Part shown: in pieces, positions 51,218 to 59,934 of the stretch
Numbering within the stretch: position 1 is the stretch's first letter
How the letters are laid out: each line of letters starts with the position of its first letter
NCBI GenBank assembly: GCA_018241525.1
Contig: JAFEDR010000014.1
Span: 106,756-170,755, forward strand
DNA: 64,000 nt
Direction of reading: 5' to 3'
Source of the DNA: Pseudomonadota bacterium
GTDB lineage: Bacteria; Pseudomonadota; Gammaproteobacteria; Steroidobacterales; Steroidobacteraceae
Position numbers and translations under genes: made by a program
Notes under the pieces: generated by a model
Databases searched by the model: none
Seen by the model: the letters and a program-made list of their open reading frames with translations, nothing else
Told to the model about the DNA's origin: nothing

Positions 51218-51937
51218 ATGCCGACCGTACTCGTCACCGGCGCCGGCCGCGGGCTCGGCCTCGAGTTCGTCCGCCAGTACGCCGCCGACGGCTGGACCGT
51301 GATCGCCACCGCGCGCGCGCCCGACAAGTCCGCCGAGCTGCAGACGCTGTGCAAGGCGGCCTCCGGGCGCATCAAGCTGCACCCGCTCGACGTCGTCGAC
51401 CACGGCGCGATCGAGGCCTTCGCGGCGCGCCTCGCCGGGGTGCCGATCGACGTGCTGCTGCACAACTCCGGCACCATGGGCTCGCACACCTTCGCCGGCC
51501 AGGGCATGAAGGCGCAGCGCTTCGGCGAGTCGCACTACGAGGAGTGGGACTACCAGTTCCGCGTCAACGCGCTCGCGCCGATGAAGCTCAGCGAGGCGCT
51601 GGTCGAGAACGTCGCGGCGAGCGGCGAGCGCAAGATCGTCGCGCTGTCGACGATCATGGCCTCGATCGGCGGCAACAGCCTCGGCGGCTTCTACGCCTAC
51701 CGCAGCAGCAAGGCGGCGCTGAACGCGATCCTGAAGTCGATGGCGCTCGACCTCGCGCGCCGCGCGATCATCGTCGCGCCGCTGCACCCGGGCTGGGCCG
51801 CGACCGACATGGGCGGCGCGGGCGCGCCGGTGCGGCCGCAGCACAGCGTGGCGGGCTTGAGGCAGGTGATCGCCGGCCTCACGCGCGAGAAGTCCGGGCG
51901 CTTCTGGCAGTTCGACGGCAAGGAACTCGGCTGGTGA
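51218..51937 (+). CDS. Short-chain dehydrogenase/reductase
   Basis: SDR of 239 residues, NAD(P)-binding VTGAGRGLGLEF at the N-terminus, catalytic Tyr-x3-Lys in YAYRSSKAALN, and a serine in ALSTIM. LHNSGTMG replaces the usual NNAG. The substrate is unknown; it resembles C-factor and CsgA-like SDRs. TAAGAT (51167-51172) is a likely -10. It converges on the M23 peptidase gene. Confidence 0.88.
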   Translation: MPTVLVTGAGRGLGLEFVRQYAADGWTVIATARAPDKSAELQTLCKAASGRIKLHPLDVVDHGAIEAFAARLAGVPIDVLLHNSGTMGSHTFAGQGMKAQRFGESHYEEWDYQFRVNALAPMKLSEALVENVAASGERKIVALSTIMASIGGNSLGGFYAYRSSKAALNAILKSMALDLARRAIIVAPLHPGWAATDMGGAGAPVRPQHSVAGLRQVIAGLTREKSGRFWQFDGKELGW

Positions 51938-51958
51938 GCGCGCGCCGCTGAGCGCGGC

Positions 51959-52846
51959 TCAGGACGCGGGCGCGGCCGGCACGAGCAGCAGCTCCGGGTC
52001 CACCCAGGCGCGGTTCAGCATCACCCCGAAGTGAAGGTGCGGCCCGGTCGCGCGGCCGGTGCTGCCGACGAGTCCGAGCCGCGCGCCGGGCGCGACCGCC
52101 TGGCCGACCCGCACGTCGATGCGGCTCAGGTGGCAGTAGAGCGTGATCAGTCCCTGGCCGTGATCGACGACCACGGTGTTGCCGTTGAAGAAGTAGTCGC
52201 CAGTCTCGATCACGCGGCCGGACGCCGGCGCCGCCACCGGCTCGCCGGCCGCCGCGGCGATGTCCATGCCGGTGTGCGGGTTACGGGCCTGGCCATTGAA
52301 GGTGCGGCGCGAGCCGAACGAGCTCGAGCGCGTGCCGGGGACCGGGGCGGCGAGGGTGAGCGTGGCGGGCGGCGCGTCGCTCCAGGTGTCGAGCACGTGC
52401 GCGAGGCGCGCCTTCTCGCGCTCGTAGCGCGCCAGGTCCTGCTTCGAGAGGTCGACGTGCTTCGGCGCGACCGTCAGCGCCTGGGTCGGGTAGTCCTTGG
52501 CCGCGACCTCGAAGCCGACGCTGTGCGGCGCCGCGCCCGGCAGCTGCACCGCGAGCCGCTCCGCGCCCGGCGTCGCCGCGAGCGGGATGCCGACCACCGC
52601 GATCCAGCGCCCGCCCTCGGCGCGCACCAGCACGCGCTGCCCGTCGCGGCTCGCGGCCGGCGCCGCGCCGGTCGCGGCGCCGAGATCGACGAGCGCGATG
52701 CCGCCCGGCACCGGCCGGGCCGCGGGCAGGCCGGCCGCCACGGCGCCGGCCGCGATCGTAAGCGCGGCGAGCGCGGCGAGCGCGACGAACGCCGCACGCC
52801 GGGCGGCGGGGCGACGGGACGGCGGCAGGGGAACTTCACGGGCCAC
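51959..52846 (-). CDS. M23 (LytM-type) peptidase
   Basis: Zinc endopeptidase-type protein of 295 residues that should act on peptidoglycan cross-links. A membrane or signal segment (about 17-42) is followed by a beta-rich domain and the LytM domain (about 185-285). Metal ligands are in NPHTGMDI and GPHLHFGV, with VVDHGQGLITLYCHL between. All expected ligands are present, so it is probably active rather than an EnvC-type activator. It starts with GTG and has a weak ribosome-binding site. Confidence 0.9.
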   Translation of the reverse strand: MAREVPLPPSRRPAARRAAFVALAALAALTIAAGAVAAGLPAARPVPGGIALVDLGAATGAAPAASRDGQRVLVRAEGGRWIAVVGIPLAATPGAERLAVQLPGAAPHSVGFEVAAKDYPTQALTVAPKHVDLSKQDLARYEREKARLAHVLDTWSDAPPATLTLAAPVPGTRSSSFGSRRTFNGQARNPHTGMDIAAAAGEPVAAPASGRVIETGDYFFNGNTVVVDHGQGLITLYCHLSRIDVRVGQAVAPGARLGLVGSTGRATGPHLHFGVMLNRAWVDPELLLVPAAPAS

Positions 52847-52946
52847 GGGCGGTCCAGTGTGTCACAGCCGGCGCGGCCTGCGCCGGGTGCCAATCCGGCG
52901 CGACCGTGCTCCAATGCGGCCCGCCGACCCCGAACGGAGTACCGCC

Positions 52947-53342
52947 ATGACCGACCGCCAGCCGGCCGCCGCCGGCGCCTTCTGCGGCGTCCTCAGCCCC
53001 GAACAGCAGCGCGTGCTGCGCGAGCACGGCACCGAGCCGCCGCGCTCGAGCCCGCTCGACAAGGAGTACCGGACCGGCAGCTACTACTGCGTCGGCTGCG
53101 ACGCGCGGCTGTTCGAGTCGGGCACCAAGTTCAACAGCGGCACCGGCTGGCCGAGCTTCTTCTCGCCGGTCGACGGCGCGATCGGCACGACCGTCGACAC
53201 GAGCCACGGCATGACCCGCACCGAGGTGCACTGCGCGAAGTGCCACGGCCACCTCGGCCACGTGTTCCCGGACGGCCCGCGGCCGACCGGGCTGCGCTAC
53301 TGCATCAACGGCGTGGTGCTGCGCTTCGAGGCGGAGGGCTGA
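52947..53342 (+). CDS. msrB: Peptide-methionine (R)-S-oxide reductase
   Basis: Repairs oxidised methionine. The 131 residues have two zinc-binding CxxC pairs (CVGC, CAKC), the core SGTGWPSFF and the catalytic cysteine in RYCING. No MsrA domain is fused. It converges on the S9 peptidase gene, whose stop is eight bases away. Confidence 0.94.
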   Translation: MTDRQPAAAGAFCGVLSPEQQRVLREHGTEPPRSSPLDKEYRTGSYYCVGCDARLFESGTKFNSGTGWPSFFSPVDGAIGTTVDTSHGMTRTEVHCAKCHGHLGHVFPDGPRPTGLRYCINGVVLRFEAEG

Positions 53343-53349
53343 GCGCGCC

Positions 53350-55404
53350 TCAGGGCGGGGCGTAGCGCGCCAGCCAGTCGCGCACGGTGGCGTACCAGAA
53401 GAGCGAGTTCTGGGGCTTCAGCACCCAGTGGTTCTCGTCCGGGAAGTACACCAGCTTCGACGGCACGCCCTTGTTCTGCAGCACGTTGAAGAGCTCCAGC
53501 GAGTTGTTGACCGGCACGCGCAGGTCGAGCTGGCCGTGGATGATCAGCGTCGGCGTCGCGAAGTTCGCGGCTGACTCGAGCGGCGACTGCGCCTCGAACT
53601 CGGCCTTGCGCTGCCAGAACTCGCCGTAGCGCGACTGCTGCGCGCCGAAGTCCTCGGCGAGCTCGGCGTAGAGGTCGGTGACCGCCGCGTGCGCGACCAG
53701 CGCCCGGAACGGCTGCGGCCGCCCGAGCAGGATCGTCGCCAGGTAGCCGCCGTAGCTGCCGCCGGCCGCGACCATGCGCGTCGCGTCGACGTAGGGCTGC
53801 GCGCGCAGCCAGTCGGCCGCCGCCAGCGTGTCCGCGTACGGCAGCGTCGCCCAGTCGCGGCTGATCGAGTCGGTGAACGCCTGGCCGTAGCCGGTCGAGC
53901 CGTGGAAGTTGTGCCAGGTGGTGACGTAGCCCCAGGCGGCGAACACCTGCGCGTTCCAGCGCCACTGCCAGACGTCGCTGACCTCGCCGTGCGGCCCGCC
54001 GTGCAGCAGCATCAGCAGCGGATAGCGCCGGCCCGGCACCGCGTCGGGCGGCTTCACCACCCACAGCGTCTGCTCGGCGCCGGCCGCGGCCGGCACGCGG
54101 ACGTTCTCGACCGCCCCGAGCCGCAGGCGCCGGAGCGCCGCGTCGTTGAAGGCCGATAGCTTCAGCGCCGCGCCGCTCGCCGGATCGAGCCGCACCAGCG
54201 TCGGCGGCTCGCTGAACGACTGCCGCAGCGCCACCACGACCGCCGGCTGGCCGGCGACCGTGAGGCCGGCGTAGTCGCTCGGGCCGGTGATCGCGCGCGG
54301 CCGCGCGCCGCTGACGCGGATCTCGAACACCCGCCGCGTCGCGCCGTCCTCGATCGTCGCGAGCAGCGCCGAGGAGTCCGGCAGCCAGACGAGGCCCTCG
54401 GCGGAGCGGTCGAACTGCGGCGCGAGCGGCCGGCTCGCGCCGCCGCGGCGATCCAGCAGCACCACGTGGCGGGTGTCGGCGTAGAAGCGCGGGATCGTGC
54501 GCCGCGAGTAGGCGAGCCAGCGGCCGTCCGGGCTGTAGCGCGGCGTGTCGTCGTCCGCCGGGTTGTCCGGCGTCAGGTCGCGGGCCGTGCCGCCCGCCAC
54601 CGGCACCGTGTAGATGTCGAAGTTCTGCGCGCGGTGGCCGGTATCGGCGTCCGCGGCGAAGGCGATCTCGCTGCCGTCGGGGGCGACGTCGTAGGCATCG
54701 AGGCCCGGCTCGCGCACGTCGAGGTGCCGGCCGCTGCCGAGCGTCGGCGAGAACGGCTCGCGGCCGTCGACGTCGGTCACGAACACGTGCGGCTCGCGGT
54801 CGTCGAGGTAGTGGTCCCAGTGGCTGAACGGCGCGTGCTCGTAGACGCGCGCGCTGACCTTCGACTCGTCGCGCTCCTTGAGGCGCCGCACCACCTCCTC
54901 GCGGGACCGGAGCTCCGGCCAGACGCGCGAGATGAACGCGAGGCGGTGCGAGTCGCGGAACCACTTCGGCGCCGCGGCGCCGGTCGGCAGGTCCGTGAGT
55001 CGCCGGGCCTCGCCGCCGTCGGTGGGCAGCAGGTAGAGCTGCGGCTGCTTGTCCTCGGCGCGCCGCGCGACGAACACCAGGTAGCGGCCGTCCGGGCTGA
55101 AGGCCTGCTCGCCGAGCACCGTGCCGCCCGAGGTCAGCGCCCGGCCGGCGCCGAGCCCGGGCCCGGTCGGCAGCAGGTAGAGGTCGGTCTGCGCCTTGTT
55201 GGCCTCGAGGTCGTAGCGCGTGACCGCGAGCGCCGCGTGCCGGCCGTCCGGCGCGAGCGCGGGCGCCGTCAGCCGCGCGAGCTTCCACATCGCCTCCGGG
55301 CTCAGCAGCTCGTGACCCGCGTCCGGCTCCGCGGCGGTCGCCGCGACCGGCGGCAGGACGAGCGCCGCGGCGGCGAGGCAGGCGGCGAGGCGGCGTGGGT
55401 GCAT
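53350..55404 (-). CDS. S9 family prolyl oligopeptidase-like peptidase, exported
   Basis: Serine peptidase of 684 residues, dipeptidyl aminopeptidase/acylaminoacyl type. Signal peptide ends ATA (about 25). A beta-propeller (about 40-420) has repeated SPDGRYL motifs. The hydrolase domain holds the nucleophile GGSYGGY (near 535), the acid in HGQLDLRVP and the histidine in DENHW. ATG at 55404 gives a proper signal peptide; upstream codons belong to the shared intergenic region with the ABC-2 exporter genes. Confidence 0.92.
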   Translation of the reverse strand: MHPRRLAACLAAAALVLPPVAATAAEPDAGHELLSPEAMWKLARLTAPALAPDGRHAALAVTRYDLEANKAQTDLYLLPTGPGLGAGRALTSGGTVLGEQAFSPDGRYLVFVARRAEDKQPQLYLLPTDGGEARRLTDLPTGAAAPKWFRDSHRLAFISRVWPELRSREEVVRRLKERDESKVSARVYEHAPFSHWDHYLDDREPHVFVTDVDGREPFSPTLGSGRHLDVREPGLDAYDVAPDGSEIAFAADADTGHRAQNFDIYTVPVAGGTARDLTPDNPADDDTPRYSPDGRWLAYSRRTIPRFYADTRHVVLLDRRGGASRPLAPQFDRSAEGLVWLPDSSALLATIEDGATRRVFEIRVSGARPRAITGPSDYAGLTVAGQPAVVVALRQSFSEPPTLVRLDPASGAALKLSAFNDAALRRLRLGAVENVRVPAAAGAEQTLWVVKPPDAVPGRRYPLLMLLHGGPHGEVSDVWQWRWNAQVFAAWGYVTTWHNFHGSTGYGQAFTDSISRDWATLPYADTLAAADWLRAQPYVDATRMVAAGGSYGGYLATILLGRPQPFRALVAHAAVTDLYAELAEDFGAQQSRYGEFWQRKAEFEAQSPLESAANFATPTLIIHGQLDLRVPVNNSLELFNVLQNKGVPSKLVYFPDENHWVLKPQNSLFWYATVRDWLARYAPP

Positions 55405-55495
55405 GGCTGCGTCCCGGCGGGCAGAATGGAGCGGGGATTCTGCGGGCCGCGCCCGCGGGCCGGCAATGCCCCCGTCGCGAAAGGATTGCTGAGGG

Positions 55496-56434
55496 ATGAG
55501 CCTTGCCGTCGCCGATCTCTGCAAGCGCTACGGTGCCGTCGAGGCCGTCGCCGGAGTCTCCTTCGAGGCCGCGCCGGGCGCGATCCTCGGCCTGCTCGGG
55601 CCGAACGGCGCCGGCAAGTCGACCACGATCGGGCTGATCGCGGGCCTCCTGCGTCCCGACCGCGGCAGCGTCCGGATCGCCGGCCGGGAGCTCGGCGGCG
55701 ACGCCGACCCCGCCAAGCGCGCGCTCGGGCTCGTGCCGCAGGAGCTCGCGCTGATCGACGAGCTGCCGGCGCGCGTGAACCTCGAGATCTTCGGCGCCCT
55801 GTACGGACTCGCCGGCCGCGAGCTGCGCCGGCGCTGCGACGCCGCGCTCGACGCGGTCAGCCTTGCCGACCGCGCCGCCGACCCGCCGCGGCAGTACTCG
55901 GGCGGCATGCGCCGGCGCCTCAACCTCGCCTGCGCGCTGCTGCACGAGCCGGCGGTGCTGCTGCTCGACGAGCCGACCGTCGGCGTCGACCCGCAGAGCC
56001 GGCACGCGATCTTCGCGACCCTGGCCGCGCTGCGCGACGCCGGCCACACGCTCGTGTACACGACGCACTACATGGAGGAGGTCGAGAAGCTCTGCGACCG
56101 GGTCGTGATCATCGACCACGGCCGGGTGCTCGCCGACGACACGGTCGCGCGGCTGGTGGCGGCGGCACCCGGCGGCGAGACCCTGACCCTCGACTACGAG
56201 CCCGCGCCGGACGCGGCCGCGGTGGCGGCGCTTTCCATGCTGCCGGGCGTGCGCAGCGCGGCGCTCGAGGCGGGCCGCCTGGTCGTCAGCTGCACCGACA
56301 TCGGTGCCGCGGCGCCGCGCGTGCTCGAGCAGCTCGCCGCCCGCGACCACCACTGCCGCCACCTCGAGAGCCGCGCGCCGACGCTCGAGGACGTGTTCCT
56401 GTCGCTGACCGGCCGCAGCCTGCGCGACCCATGA
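55496..56434 (+). CDS. ABC-2 type exporter ATPase
   Basis: ATPase of 312 residues, of the drug/NatA type. Walker A GPNGAGKSTT, signature YSGGMRRRLNLACAL, Walker B VLLLDEPTVGVDPQ and switch histidine VYTTHYMEE. The C-terminal 80 residues form the extra domain of this class. GAGGG sits directly before the ATG. It overlaps the permease start by four bases. Confidence 0.93.
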   Translation: MSLAVADLCKRYGAVEAVAGVSFEAAPGAILGLLGPNGAGKSTTIGLIAGLLRPDRGSVRIAGRELGGDADPAKRALGLVPQELALIDELPARVNLEIFGALYGLAGRELRRRCDAALDAVSLADRAADPPRQYSGGMRRRLNLACALLHEPAVLLLDEPTVGVDPQSRHAIFATLAALRDAGHTLVYTTHYMEEVEKLCDRVVIIDHGRVLADDTVARLVAAAPGGETLTLDYEPAPDAAAVAALSMLPGVRSAALEAGRLVVSCTDIGAAAPRVLEQLAARDHHCRHLESRAPTLEDVFLSLTGRSLRDP

Positions 56435-57708
56435 GCGCCGCCACCGCCTTCCGCGCGCTGGTGCGCAAGGACGTGCTGACGTTCGTGCGCGACCGGCGCG
56501 CGCTGATCGTCAGCGTGCTGACGCCGATCCTGATCGCGGCGTTCTTCGGCTACCTGTTCGGCGAGCGCGGCGGCGGCGAGCGCGGCCGGCTGCCGGTGGC
56601 GGTGGTCGACGAGGACGGGAGCCCGCTGTCGCGCGCAGTCGGGGCCGCGCTCGCTGCGGACCCGATGCTCGAGGTGGAGCCGAGCGCGGCGGCGCGCGCC
56701 CGCGCCGCGGTCGGCGCCGGGCGGCTGCGCGCCTCGGTGCGCCTACCGGCGGGCTTCGGGGCGGCCGCGCGCCGCGCGCTGGTCGGCGGCGGCCCGCCGG
56801 CGCCGGTCGAGCTGCTCTACGATCCCTCGCAGTCGATGGTCAAGGCGGTGGTCGCGGGGCTCTTGACCGAGCACGTGATGCAGGCCGCGATCGGCGAGCT
56901 CGCCTCGGGCGCGCCCGAGGCCGTCGACGCGACGCTCGCCGACCTTCGCGGCAACGCGCGCCTCGACCCGGGGCTGCGCGCGGACCTCGTGCGCGTGCTC
57001 GAGGCGACGCGCTCGCTCGGCACCCGGCCGGGCGCGGCGACCGCCGCGCGCGGGCTCGCGCCGCCGTTCGCGCTCGCCGACGTGCCGGTCAGCGCGGGGC
57101 CGGCCTACAACAGCTACGCGCATGCCTTCGCCGGCATGAGCGTGCAGTTCATCCTGTTCATGGGCATCGACGCGGGCGTCGCGGTGCTGACCCAGCGCCA
57201 GCTCGGCCTGTGGCGGCGGCTGCGCGCGGCGCCGGTGTCGCGGCGCACGCTGCTCGCGGCACGCGCCACCGCGACGCTTCTGATCGCGCTCGGCATCCTG
57301 GCGGCGGTCTACCTCGTCGCCGGCCTCGTGTTCGGCGTGCGCATCGCCGGCAGCCCCGCCGGCTTCGTCGCGGTGTGCGTCGCGTTCGCGGCGTTCACCG
57401 CCGCGGCGGGGCTGTTCGTGGCGGCGCTCGGCCGCTCGGTGGCCGCGACCCGCGGGCTCGCGACGCTCGTGGTGCTCTTGCTCGTGATGCTCGGCGGCGC
57501 CTGGGTGCCGTCGTTCGTGTTCCCGGCGTGGCTGCAGCGCGCGACCGCGTTCGTGCCGACCCGCTGGGCGGTGGACGGGCTCGACGCGATGACCTGGCGC
57601 GGCCTGCCGGCGGAGGCGGTGCTGCTGCCGGTCGCGGGCCTGCTCGCGGTCGCGCTCGTGCTCGGCGCGCTCGCGACGCTGTGCTTCGACTGGGAGTCGG
57701 ACGCCTGA
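56431..57708 (+). CDS. ABC-2 type permease
   Basis: Permease of 425 residues in the YhaP/NatB style: one membrane segment near 25-42, a periplasmic part (about 50-210), then five segments (about 228-415). RAAPVSRRTLLAARATATLL is the coupling region. Pairs with the preceding ATPase. Substrate unknown; sodium, drug or lipid export are all seen in relatives. Its stop codon merges into the A-run that serves the minus-strand terminator. Confidence 0.9.
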   Translation: MSAATAFRALVRKDVLTFVRDRRALIVSVLTPILIAAFFGYLFGERGGGERGRLPVAVVDEDGSPLSRAVGAALAADPMLEVEPSAAARARAAVGAGRLRASVRLPAGFGAAARRALVGGGPPAPVELLYDPSQSMVKAVVAGLLTEHVMQAAIGELASGAPEAVDATLADLRGNARLDPGLRADLVRVLEATRSLGTRPGAATAARGLAPPFALADVPVSAGPAYNSYAHAFAGMSVQFILFMGIDAGVAVLTQRQLGLWRRLRAAPVSRRTLLAARATATLLIALGILAAVYLVAGLVFGVRIAGSPAGFVAVCVAFAAFTAAAGLFVAALGRSVAATRGLATLVVLLLVMLGGAWVPSFVFPAWLQRATAFVPTRWAVDGLDAMTWRGLPAEAVLLPVAGLLAVALVLGALATLCFDWESDA

Positions 57709-57735
57709 AAAAAGAGGCCGGGCGGGCGCCCGGCC
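57708..57735 (-). terminator. Rho-independent terminator of the OmpW gene
   Basis: Read on the minus strand: an 8-bp GC stem (57716-57723 with 57728-57735, loop of four) followed by TCT and a T-run (57708-57715). It overlaps the stop of the ABC-2 permease gene. Confidence 0.8.
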
Positions 57736-57743
57736 TGCAATGG

Positions 57744-57779
57744 GCGCGGTCGGCTCAAGGGGGACCGAGCCGACCGCGC
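57744..57779. repeat. 13-bp perfect hairpin between converging genes
   Basis: Arms 57744-57756 and 57767-57779 match perfectly around a ten-base loop. It has no T-run of its own. It lies between the OmpW stop and the terminator at 57708-57735 and could block read-through from the ABC-2 operon. Confidence 0.75.
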
Positions 57780-57791
57780 ATCACCCGACGG

Positions 57792-58478
57792 TCAGAACCG
57801 GTAGCCGAAGCCCACGCCGAACAGCCACGGGTCGGCGTTCAGCGTCGTGAGCTTGGCGCCGGTGGCCTTGACCTTGACGTCGTTCGAGAGCTGCACGTAC
57901 TTGACGTCGGCGTTCAGGAACCACTGGTCGGCGAGCTTGACGTCGAAGCCGACCTGGCCGGCGAGGCCGACGCTCGAGGACTTGAGGTCGAGCGGCACCG
58001 CCGTGCTCTGCACGCCGGCCACCGCCGGCACCTTGAGGTCGACGCTCGAGAAGAGCGTGAGGTTGAGTCCGACGCCGACGTACGGACGGAAAGTGCCGTC
58101 GGGCAGGAAGTTCCACTTCGCGGTCAGCACCGGCGGCAGGTGCTTGAAGGAGCCGACGGCGACGTCGCCGAGGCCGGGCACCTTGACGGTCACGTCCTGC
58201 GACTGCGGATACGTCAGGACGAGCTCGGCCGAGACGTTCTTCGTGAAGAAGTACTCGAGGTCGAGGTCGGGGATCCACTTCTTGTTGAGGGTGATCGCGT
58301 CCTTCGGGATCGCGACGTTGCCCGCGAGGTCGGTGGGCAGCGTGAACGCGTCCGACTTCTGCGCGAAGTCGAGGTAGACCGCGCGCAGACGGATCAGCAG
58401 CGGTCCTTCGTCGGCCTGGGCCAGGGGGGCGCCGGTGGTGAGCGCGGCGGCGAGCAGCAGGGGCAGGGTCTTCTTCAT
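57792..58478 (-). CDS. ompW: OmpW family outer-membrane protein
   Basis: Eight-stranded outer-membrane barrel of 228 residues. Signal peptide MKKTLPLLLAAALTTGAPLAQA, then the OmpW pattern: LLIRLRAVYLDF, IPDLDLEYFFTKNVSAEL, HLPPVLTAKWNF, FRPYVGVGLNLTLF, and a terminal GFGYRF ending in phenylalanine for BAM recognition. AAGGA eight bases before the ATG at 58478 favours this start over 58487. It ends in a strong terminator. Confidence 0.93.
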   Translation of the reverse strand: MKKTLPLLLAAALTTGAPLAQADEGPLLIRLRAVYLDFAQKSDAFTLPTDLAGNVAIPKDAITLNKKWIPDLDLEYFFTKNVSAELVLTYPQSQDVTVKVPGLGDVAVGSFKHLPPVLTAKWNFLPDGTFRPYVGVGLNLTLFSSVDLKVPAVAGVQSTAVPLDLKSSSVGLAGQVGFDVKLADQWFLNADVKYVQLSNDVKVKATGAKLTTLNADPWLFGVGFGYRF

Positions 58479-58813
58479 CGTCGGCATCCTTCGCAACACG
58501 GAATCCATGCCGTCAGTCTGCTTGCCGCAGCGCAGCAAGCCCATTCGCAGTTCTCCGCGCCCGCACACCCCGCCGCTCGCGGTAAACCGCAATGTCCATT
58601 CGCGGATCGCGCCCCGCCCGCCGGTCAGCCCGCCTTTCCTGAACGGCGCCTGAACGCGGGCCGGACGCGACGTGGCGGCGCGTCCAAGTGCCTGGCCGGC
58701 CTCGATTCCGGGCGGCGTCGCCGATTCCCGACGGCCGCGGCGCCACCCGTCGCCGCCCGAATCCCTAGAATCCGCTCCGCCTCGCGGCGAGGGCAGCGCG
58801 AAGGGGACACGAC
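58479..58813. other. Divergent intergenic region (335 bases)
   Basis: Holds the ompW promoter region and the promoter of the glycine-zipper gene. Visible items are an inverted repeat GCTTGC-N9-GCAAGC (58520-58540), 42 bases upstream of ompW, and a -10-like TAGAAT (58766-58771) before the glycine-zipper gene with an AAGGGG ribosome-binding site at 58801-58806. No convincing gene or RNA was seen in between. Confidence 0.6.
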
Positions 58814-59359
58814 ATGAATCGCTCCATGGTCATCGGGATCCTGATCGGCGCCGGCGTCGCCGCCACGGGCGCGGCCGTCGCCGGACTCGGCCTCGTCAAG
58901 CGCGCGCCCGCCTATGCGGACGTGATCGACGTGAAACCGGTGCACCGCACCGTCCGCACGCCGCGCCAGGAGTGCAACGACGTCGCGGTCGAGAAGCAGA
59001 AGCCCGTCAAGGACGAGCACCGCCTCGCCGGCACCGCGATCGGCGCCGTGATCGGCGGCGTGCTCGGCCACCAGGTCGGCGGCGGCACCGGCAAGGACAT
59101 CGCGACGGTCGCGGGCGCCGCGGCCGGCGGCTACGCCGGCAACCGCGTGCAGAAGAACCTGCAGGAGAAGGACACCTACCAGACCACCGAGCAGCGCTGC
59201 CAGACGGTCGAGGACGCGCGCCAGGAGACCGTCGGCTACGACGTCCGCTACAAGATCGGCGACACCGTCGGCACGGTGCGGATGAAGGACAAGCCGGGCG
59301 AGCGCCTCGCGGTGAAGGACGGCAAGGTGGTCACCGACGCGGCCGCGCCCGCGGGCTGA
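58814..59359 (+). CDS. Glycine-zipper 2TM domain membrane protein
   Basis: A 181-residue protein with an N-terminal membrane or signal segment (MVIGILIGAGVAATGAAVAGLGLV), a central glycine zipper (AGTAIGAVIGGVLGHQVGGGTG then VAGAAAGGYAGNRVQ) of the SlyB/Rickettsia 17-kDa type, and a C-terminal basic beta region (GYDVRYKIGDTVGTVRMKDKPG). No lipobox cysteine is seen, unlike SlyB. Probably an envelope protein; function unknown. Confidence 0.85.
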   Translation: MNRSMVIGILIGAGVAATGAAVAGLGLVKRAPAYADVIDVKPVHRTVRTPRQECNDVAVEKQKPVKDEHRLAGTAIGAVIGGVLGHQVGGGTGKDIATVAGAAAGGYAGNRVQKNLQEKDTYQTTEQRCQTVEDARQETVGYDVRYKIGDTVGTVRMKDKPGERLAVKDGKVVTDAAAPAG

Positions 59360-59372
59360 GCGCCGGCCGCCG

Positions 59373-59403
59373 AAAAAAAAGGCGCGCGGGGCCACCGCGC
59401 GCC
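59373..59403 (-). terminator. Rho-independent terminator of the UrcA gene
   Basis: On the minus strand a perfect 9-bp stem (59381-59389 with 59395-59403, five-base loop) is followed at once by eight T (59373-59380). A second small hairpin (TGAGTC/GACTCA, 59407-59423) lies between it and the gene. Confidence 0.88.
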
Positions 59404-59429
59404 GAATGAGTCACGAAGACTCAGGGAGT

Positions 59430-59774
59430 TCAGTCGTTCGCGGCGAGCTGCACGGCCGGCGTGCCGCTGCGGTGCCGCGCACTCAGGCGCGCGCTGTGCA
59501 CCGCCTCGACCGCGCGGTCGAGCGACTCGCGCACGCAGGCCTTCTGCGCCGCGAAGGCCTTCAGGTCGCGCAGGTCCGCCGTGCCGCAGACGTGCTCGGC
59601 GGCGCCGCGCAGGCGGACGTAGAGGCGCTCGACGCCGGCATCCTTGTTGAGGTCGAGCTCGGTGTAGCGGACGCGCTGCGAGGGCGTCTCGGCCGGCGTC
59701 GCGGCGAAGGCGCTCGAGGCCAGGAGCCAGCCGCCGAGACCGGCGGCGAGGAGCTTCAGCGTGTGACGGGCCAT
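59430..59774 (-). CDS. UrcA family protein
   Basis: A 114-residue exported protein (signal peptide ending SSAFA) of the UrcA family: RVRYTELDLNKDAGVERLYVRLRGAAEHVCG and ACVRESLDRAVEAV. Two cysteines lie in the mature part. UrcA proteins are common in alphaproteobacteria and some gammaproteobacteria; their role is unknown. ATG at 59774 is favoured over 59780 because GGAG lies six bases before it. Confidence 0.82.
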   Translation of the reverse strand: MARHTLKLLAAGLGGWLLASSAFAATPAETPSQRVRYTELDLNKDAGVERLYVRLRGAAEHVCGTADLRDLKAFAAQKACVRESLDRAVEAVHSARLSARHRSGTPAVQLAAND

Positions 59775-59900
59775 GGGCATCTCCGGGAAGGGGGGATTCG
59801 TGCCAGGTTCGGTGAATAAGATGCACCGGCGACCCGAACGGTTGCGCCGCTTCGTCGCGGCCCGGCCGCGCTTCGTCGCAGCGACCGTGACGCGCTCGCC

Positions 59901-59928
59901 TTGCGCGGCACGGCCGATTCAGTAGGCT
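59901..59928 (+). promoter_or_regulatory. Promoter placing +1 at the ATG of the degenerate hydrolase
   Basis: TTGCGC (59901-59906), 16 bases, then TAGGCT (59923-59928). The start site falls at 59935, the A of the ATG. No Shine-Dalgarno sequence precedes the ATG, so the mRNA may be leaderless. Confidence 0.5.
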
Positions 59929-59934
59929 CCACGC

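Noticed and set aside
59407..59423. TGAGTC/GACTCA small hairpin as a separate regulatory site
   Set aside because: It lies just before the strong UrcA terminator and is best seen as part of the 3' end.
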